NCBI GenBank assembly: GCA_947463785.1 | Contig: CANHRG010000001.1 | Location: forward strand, 124,001 to 188,000 | Length of the DNA: 64,000 nt | Direction: 5' to 3' | Origin: Sphingobacteriaceae bacterium | GTDB taxonomy: Bacteria; Bacteroidota; Bacteroidia; Sphingobacteriales; Sphingobacteriaceae | Shown here: piece after piece, positions 59,992 through 64,000 of the stretch | Numbering within the stretch: the stretch's first letter is position 1 | Layout: every line of letters begins with the position of its first letter | Made by a program: the position numbers and the translations under genes | The notes under the pieces: model-generated | What the model saw: only the letters and a program-made list of their open reading frames with translations | Databases searched by the model: none | What the model was told of the DNA's origin: nothing

Positions 59992-62955
59992 TTATTTGGT
60001 TTCTCCGGGTTCTTCTGGTTCATTTTCTGCTTCGGGCTCAAAATTAAATTGTCCTCTACCCGCCGGAGTAATGGTAATACTTTGTTTGAATGATGCACCA
60101 TTCGTTCCCGCAATTTCCAAGCTGTATTTTCCGGCTTGCAGATACGTGGTTTTGTTGGCACCCGCAACTGGGTTTCCCCTTTTAGCCTTAACCCATTCTT
60201 CTCGGTATGCTTTTACCTGGGCCTCATCCACGCCTAAATTGTATTCGCTGTAGTTTAAGCCACGGGTTGCGTTAGCGGTCCATTCTTTTAAAAGCAAGCC
60301 ACCCTCGGTTTTGATGGCCATTTTCACCGTTCCGGCAGCAGCGGCAAAGAATGGAACCGAAAGTTTGGGCTCGAAATACTCGTCGCCCATTTTGCGCCCC
60401 CAGAAAGTGCTATAGGATATGCTTGGAATTTCAAATGCATGAAGATCTTTTTGTATTAATTCTGGTGTAAACTGTTGGAGCTCTTTCACACTCGTAATCC
60501 AAATTGAACGGCCATGGGTACCCACAACCAATTCCTGATCACGACTCTGAACAGCTACATCATGAACAGCTACAGCTGGCAAGCCTCCGCCAAATCTCAT
60601 AAAGGAAGCACCCTGATCCAGTGAAACGTATAAACCATGGTCTGTACCTACATATACAATGTTTTTGTTTTTAGGATCTTCTTTGATCACGTTTACCGGC
60701 TCAAGCGGTAAGTCGGTGCCAATACGAGTCCAGGATTGACCATAATTGGTAGATTTATACACGTATGCTGTAAAATCATCATTTCTATAACCATTTAATG
60801 AGGCATAAACAGTTCCTTCGTTAAATGCCGAAGCGCTTACCTGACTTACCCATAAATCTTGGGGTAATTTGTCTGAAATGCGTGTCCAGGTATAACCACC
60901 GTCTTTGCTGATGTGAATCAACCCATCGTCAGAGCCGGCGTAAATCAAGCCAAACTTTAGCGGAGACTCATCAATGGTAGTTAAGGTTCCATACGCAATA
61001 TCGCCCGGTTTACCGCCCTTGGTCAAATCGCCCGAAAGGGTAATAAAATCTGTTGCTTGATTTAGAGAACGGTGAAATTTATTGGAACCAAAGTAAACGA
61101 TATCCTGATTGTGTTTAGAAACCAAAACGGGTGATTCCCAGTTCCATCTCAAGGGACGTTCACCCAATTCGTGTTTCGGTTGAAAAGGCAAACGTTCGCC
61201 AGTTTGCTGATTTACACGGTTGTAGAACCCGTATTGAGATCCAGTATAAACCAAATTGTTGTCACGGGTATCGATGGCTACTTGCATACCATCCCCACCG
61301 TTTAATCTTTTGTAAGGATATTCACCATTGTCGTACCAGCCGTAACCTGCTTTATAAGTTGATGGACCCACCCAAACACCATTGTCTTGCAAACCACCAT
61401 ACACACGGTAAGGCTTAGCCATGTCTACCGCAACAGAGTAAAACTGCCCAACGGCGGGTGTATTTGCTTTGAACCAGGTTTTACCGTCGTCGTAAGATAG
61501 GTTTACACCACCATCGTTACCGTTGATGAGGTGTCCGTCTTTATTCGGGTTAATCCAAAGTGCGTGGTGATCAGAGTGTACATTGTCACCATCAATTGAG
61601 TTGAATGTTTTACCACCGTCATCTGATCTCCAAATCGGTACTCCAAAAATGTAAACCTTGTCCGGATTTTGTGGTGAAACACGAATTTGGCCAAAATAAT
61701 ACCCATAGGTATTGTACAAACCCCTCAAATCCATGGTATTTGCTTTCGCCCAGGTTTTGCCCGCATCGTTACTTCGGTATACCTCAGCTTCAATAATGGC
61801 GGTGCCAAACATTTGAGAGTTGGCATCTTCCAGGTATTCTACCAATGCCAAAGGTTTGAGTTCATCGGCTTTTACAGAAGATTTAACCGATTGTGCGGTG
61901 TGTTTTGCCGGAAAGCGATTTTCTCTCAAAAAGGCATTCAATTTCTCATCATTCAGCCCAAGAAAATCTTCCTTGCTGATGGAGCGAAAAGTATCTTTAG
62001 TATACTCGTCTTTTTTCTCTGTTTTTTCTTCAGATCGTGCCGATTGATTGTCTACAATGGCGTAAATAATATTCGGTTGTTGCGGATAAACAGCCAGGCC
62101 AATTCGCCCAATTCCTTCGCCTTGTGGAAAGCCGCTATTACCACCGCTAATCATAGTCCAAGTTTCACCACCATCGGCACTTTTATAGATGCCAGAGCTG
62201 GTGCCACCTTCTACGAAATTCCAGGCCCGTCGTTCGCGATGCCAAAGCGCAGTATAAATCACATTTGGGTTTTTAGGATCAATATCGATATCAATTGCAC
62301 CGGTGTTTTCATCGCTACTTAAGGTTAGTTTCCAGCTTTTTCCACCATCGCTTGTTTTGTAAAAACCACGTTCTTTATTTGGGCTGTACAAATGACCTAG
62401 TGCTGCCGCATAAACGGTATTCGGATCCCCAGGTTTAATCACAATTCTTCCAATATGGTGCGATTCGGGTAAACCCATATTCTCCCAGGTTTTTCCACCA
62501 TCGGTGCTTTTATAAATACCGGTACCAGCGTATGAAGAACGGCTTGAATTGTTTTCGCCGCTACCCACCCAAATGGTTGTTTTTTTGCTTTGCGGAGTCC
62601 ATCCTGACCAATCAACAGCGATGTCTCCAATGGTCATCGATTCTTGTTGTTCGAACATGGGTTCGAACGAGATTCCATTATTTACTGTATGCCAAAGTCC
62701 ACCAGAAGCATAAGCCACATAAAATTCAGTGGCATCTTGTGGATTTACGTCAATATCTACCACGCGGCCGCTCATGATGGTTGGACCCACAGATCTGAAC
62801 CGGAGCTGACTTACTAAACTGTTTTTTTCAAGATTTTGTCGCTGTTTAAAGCTTTCTAGACGCAAATTTGCCGGAGTGGCAGTTTTGGTTTTTTGTGCGA
62901 TTAGGCTTGTCGTTACACTAGAAACGATCAAACACAGAAGAAGAAATTTTTTCAT
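59992..62955 (-). CDS. Exported BNR/sortilin-like (VPS10-type) beta-propeller protein
   Basis: A 987-residue protein with signal peptide MKKFLLLCLIVSSVTTSLIA. At least ten copies of the Asp-box/BNR motif are visible, such as SKDGGYTWTRI, STDGGKTWENM, SADGGETWTM, SNDAGKTW and SLDQGASF, pointing to ten-bladed propeller folding. A C-terminal domain (SISYSTFWGRKMGDEYF, then AGKYSLEIAG) is unassigned and ends with the charged EPEEPGETK tail. It resembles exported 'glycosyl hydrolase' BNR proteins whose enzymatic role is unproven. The metalloprotease gene follows on the same strand. Confidence 0.85.
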   Translation of the reverse strand: MKKFLLLCLIVSSVTTSLIAQKTKTATPANLRLESFKQRQNLEKNSLVSQLRFRSVGPTIMSGRVVDIDVNPQDATEFYVAYASGGLWHTVNNGISFEPMFEQQESMTIGDIAVDWSGWTPQSKKTTIWVGSGENNSSRSSYAGTGIYKSTDGGKTWENMGLPESHHIGRIVIKPGDPNTVYAAALGHLYSPNKERGFYKTSDGGKSWKLTLSSDENTGAIDIDIDPKNPNVIYTALWHRERRAWNFVEGGTSSGIYKSADGGETWTMISGGNSGFPQGEGIGRIGLAVYPQQPNIIYAIVDNQSARSEEKTEKKDEYTKDTFRSISKEDFLGLNDEKLNAFLRENRFPAKHTAQSVKSSVKADELKPLALVEYLEDANSQMFGTAIIEAEVYRSNDAGKTWAKANTMDLRGLYNTYGYYFGQIRVSPQNPDKVYIFGVPIWRSDDGGKTFNSIDGDNVHSDHHALWINPNKDGHLINGNDGGVNLSYDDGKTWFKANTPAVGQFYSVAVDMAKPYRVYGGLQDNGVWVGPSTYKAGYGWYDNGEYPYKRLNGGDGMQVAIDTRDNNLVYTGSQYGFYNRVNQQTGERLPFQPKHELGERPLRWNWESPVLVSKHNQDIVYFGSNKFHRSLNQATDFITLSGDLTKGGKPGDIAYGTLTTIDESPLKFGLIYAGSDDGLIHISKDGGYTWTRISDKLPQDLWVSQVSASAFNEGTVYASLNGYRNDDFTAYVYKSTNYGQSWTRIGTDLPLEPVNVIKEDPKNKNIVYVGTDHGLYVSLDQGASFMRFGGGLPAVAVHDVAVQSRDQELVVGTHGRSIWITSVKELQQFTPELIQKDLHAFEIPSISYSTFWGRKMGDEYFEPKLSVPFFAAAAGTVKMAIKTEGGLLLKEWTANATRGLNYSEYNLGVDEAQVKAYREEWVKAKRGNPVAGANKTTYLQAGKYSLEIAGTNGASFKQSITITPAGRGQFNFEPEAENEPEEPGETK

Positions 62956-62999
62956 TAATCCAATTTGGTTTAATGTAAATATAGTTTTTTGTACTACAA

Positions 63000-64000
63000 C
63001 TAGATTCTTCTTTTAAGCGTAAAAATTATTTTTTTGGATTCCCTGCTTCCTTTAGGAATAAACTCTAAAAATAAGTTTCGATCATCACCCGATTTAAAAT
63101 ACTCAGTGATTTCATTCAAACTCATTTGCTCAATGGGTTTTAGGTTAATGGCCAGCAACTCGTCTCCGGGTTTTATTCCCTCCCATTCGGCAGGAGAGTT
63201 GGGTGCAACGCGGCTAATTATACATCTTTTGAAATCTGGAGCTAGTGTGCTGAACTCTAAACCGCTCATATCGTATTCGAACCGCTCATTGTAATATATA
63301 GAGGGTTTAACATAAACCGCCCCGATGTTATAATCCCACACCATTTCGAAGCGTTTCAATACCGAATTACCCAAATTTCCGTTACGACCGGGCACCAAAA
63401 CCTTAATCAGCACATCGTTATAATTCGGAAAAGCGGCAATAACATTTTTTAAAATATATTTACCCAAACTGAGCTCCGGTGTTCGAGCCAAGTAGCCTGT
63501 AATTGGTCCAGCCAAACCCACTCCCAGGTTTTCAGCAATATGTACATCGGGTAGTTGAAAAGGAACTCCAGCTCGATCTTCCAGCGATAGCGGGTGACCC
63601 GCACCGGTATCCATCACTAATTTTGCCAGCACCTGTTCTCCAGAGCTTAGCCTGACCAAGGTTTCTATATAGGGCTTATTTTCTTCAATACTGATTGGTA
63701 TTTTGTAACCCTTTTTTAACAAATAACGACTACTTTCTGGATACACCACAATTGTATTGTTGTTATAACTTATTCTTACTATCTGATTTTTAAAAAACTC
63801 GTAACCCAATAAACCATGAATAGGAATACCCATGTATTCAGAAAGGTTAAAAGCGTCTTTTTTCAAAATGGCAGCCCGAATTCCCGTGGCTTTAGAAAAG
63901 CCCACTTCCATACTAATGGGTGGAGAAATGAATGCCTCTAATTCACCGCGTTCGCCCATTCCGGATATTTTGAAGCTACGCAGGTTATCTAGTTTTAAAC
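63000..64000 (-). CDS. Aspartyl protease with C-terminal PDZ domain, 5'-truncated by window edge
   Basis: The frame ends at a TAG (63000-63002) and stays open past base 64000, so the N-terminus is outside the window. About 333 residues are visible. A retropepsin-like aspartyl protease core includes KLVMDTGAGHPLSL (catalytic DTGA). A PDZ domain fills the last 95 residues (IISRVAPNSPAEWEGIKPGDELLAIN, then EYFKSGDDRNLFLEF). The layout suggests a family where a first aspartic lobe lies upstream. It is probably exported, as Bacteroidota relatives are. Substrate unknown. Confidence 0.82.
   Translation of the reverse strand, partial: LKLDNLRSFKISGMGERGELEAFISPPISMEVGFSKATGIRAAILKKDAFNLSEYMGIPIHGLLGYEFFKNQIVRISYNNNTIVVYPESSRYLLKKGYKIPISIEENKPYIETLVRLSSGEQVLAKLVMDTGAGHPLSLEDRAGVPFQLPDVHIAENLGVGLAGPITGYLARTPELSLGKYILKNVIAAFPNYNDVLIKVLVPGRNGNLGNSVLKRFEMVWDYNIGAVYVKPSIYYNERFEYDMSGLEFSTLAPDFKRCIISRVAPNSPAEWEGIKPGDELLAINLKPIEQMSLNEITEYFKSGDDRNLFLEFIPKGSRESKKIIFTLKRRI

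Noticed and set aside
61687-62322. 211-codon plus-strand frame opposite the BNR-propeller gene
   Set aside because: A shadow frame of a strongly supported minus-strand gene. Composition is atypical (Phe/Ile/Asn-rich) and no domain is visible.

Overview
This window is a stretch of chromosome from a member of the Bacteroidota, most likely a sphingobacterium-like lineage. The phylum is supported by a type IX secretion C-terminal domain with GEVED repeats, a LUD/FtsH/RsfS cluster, Bacteroidota-specific exported metalloproteases, a very long acidic tail on ribosomal protein S16, near absence of Shine-Dalgarno sequences, and repeated TAnnTTTG (-7) promoter boxes, some with TTTG/TTG 21 bases upstream. 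The family-level placement is inference. I see no insertion sequences, prophage, CRISPR array or recognisable defence island. The content is mostly core housekeeping, and the unusual signals are regulatory or architectural.

Layout. 1-10 kb: a partial clamp-loader delta' gene facing ruvX, an operon of a SAM methyltransferase, two GH73-type glucosaminidases with LysM domains and an exported protein, then ffh, yifB, msrA, an M16 peptidase and def. 10-15.3 kb: mrp with a NifU-like scaffold (Fe-S assembly), then a GT51 transglycosylase, hpt, psd and an unannotated 55-residue Cys/Lys-rich exported peptide. 15.3-24.4 kb (mostly minus): an amino-acid dehydrogenase and the ribosomal set rpsP-rimM-trmD-rplS. 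That set is broken open twice: by a membrane-protein/XRE-regulator pair directly upstream of trmD, and by a divergent pair of small HTH-like proteins between trmD and rplS. The birA-dsbD-pfkA operon follows.

24.4-31.9 kb: rsfS-ftsH-LUD, a stand-alone ketosynthase III, and a minus operon of three small membrane proteins, nif3 and a zinc-ribbon coiled-coil protein. 31.9-39.8 kb: mfd, a CPBP protease/DUF2007/cdsA/TonB-like operon, dusB and apaG. 39.8-48.9 kb: a large secreted M4 protease, a YugP-type peptidase, a FAD oxidoreductase, rmuC, and nadA-SnoaL-thiL. 48.9-57.2 kb: an AT-rich nadA/nadB intergenic region with a perfect DnaA box, nadB, a gamma-carbonic anhydrase, an Ig-like lipoprotein, mnmG, two perfect parS sites bracketing the mnmG promoter, pirin, ybeY with an anti-sigma-like ATPase, and tRNA-Pro(GGG) whose 3' end is duplicated downstream. 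57.4-64 kb: three exported proteins (zinc metalloprotease, BNR/sortilin-like propeller protein, and an aspartyl protease with PDZ cut by the window edge).

The best leads are (1) trmD sitting in the transcription unit of an XRE repressor-type gene behind a promoter covered by nested dyads, (2) the parS pair around the mnmG promoter, which also suggests the window lies in the origin-proximal part of the chromosome, (3) the related, divergent HTH-like small proteins beside trmD/rplS, and (4) the tRNA-Pro 3'-end duplication. All functional calls come from motif reading by eye. No database search was run.
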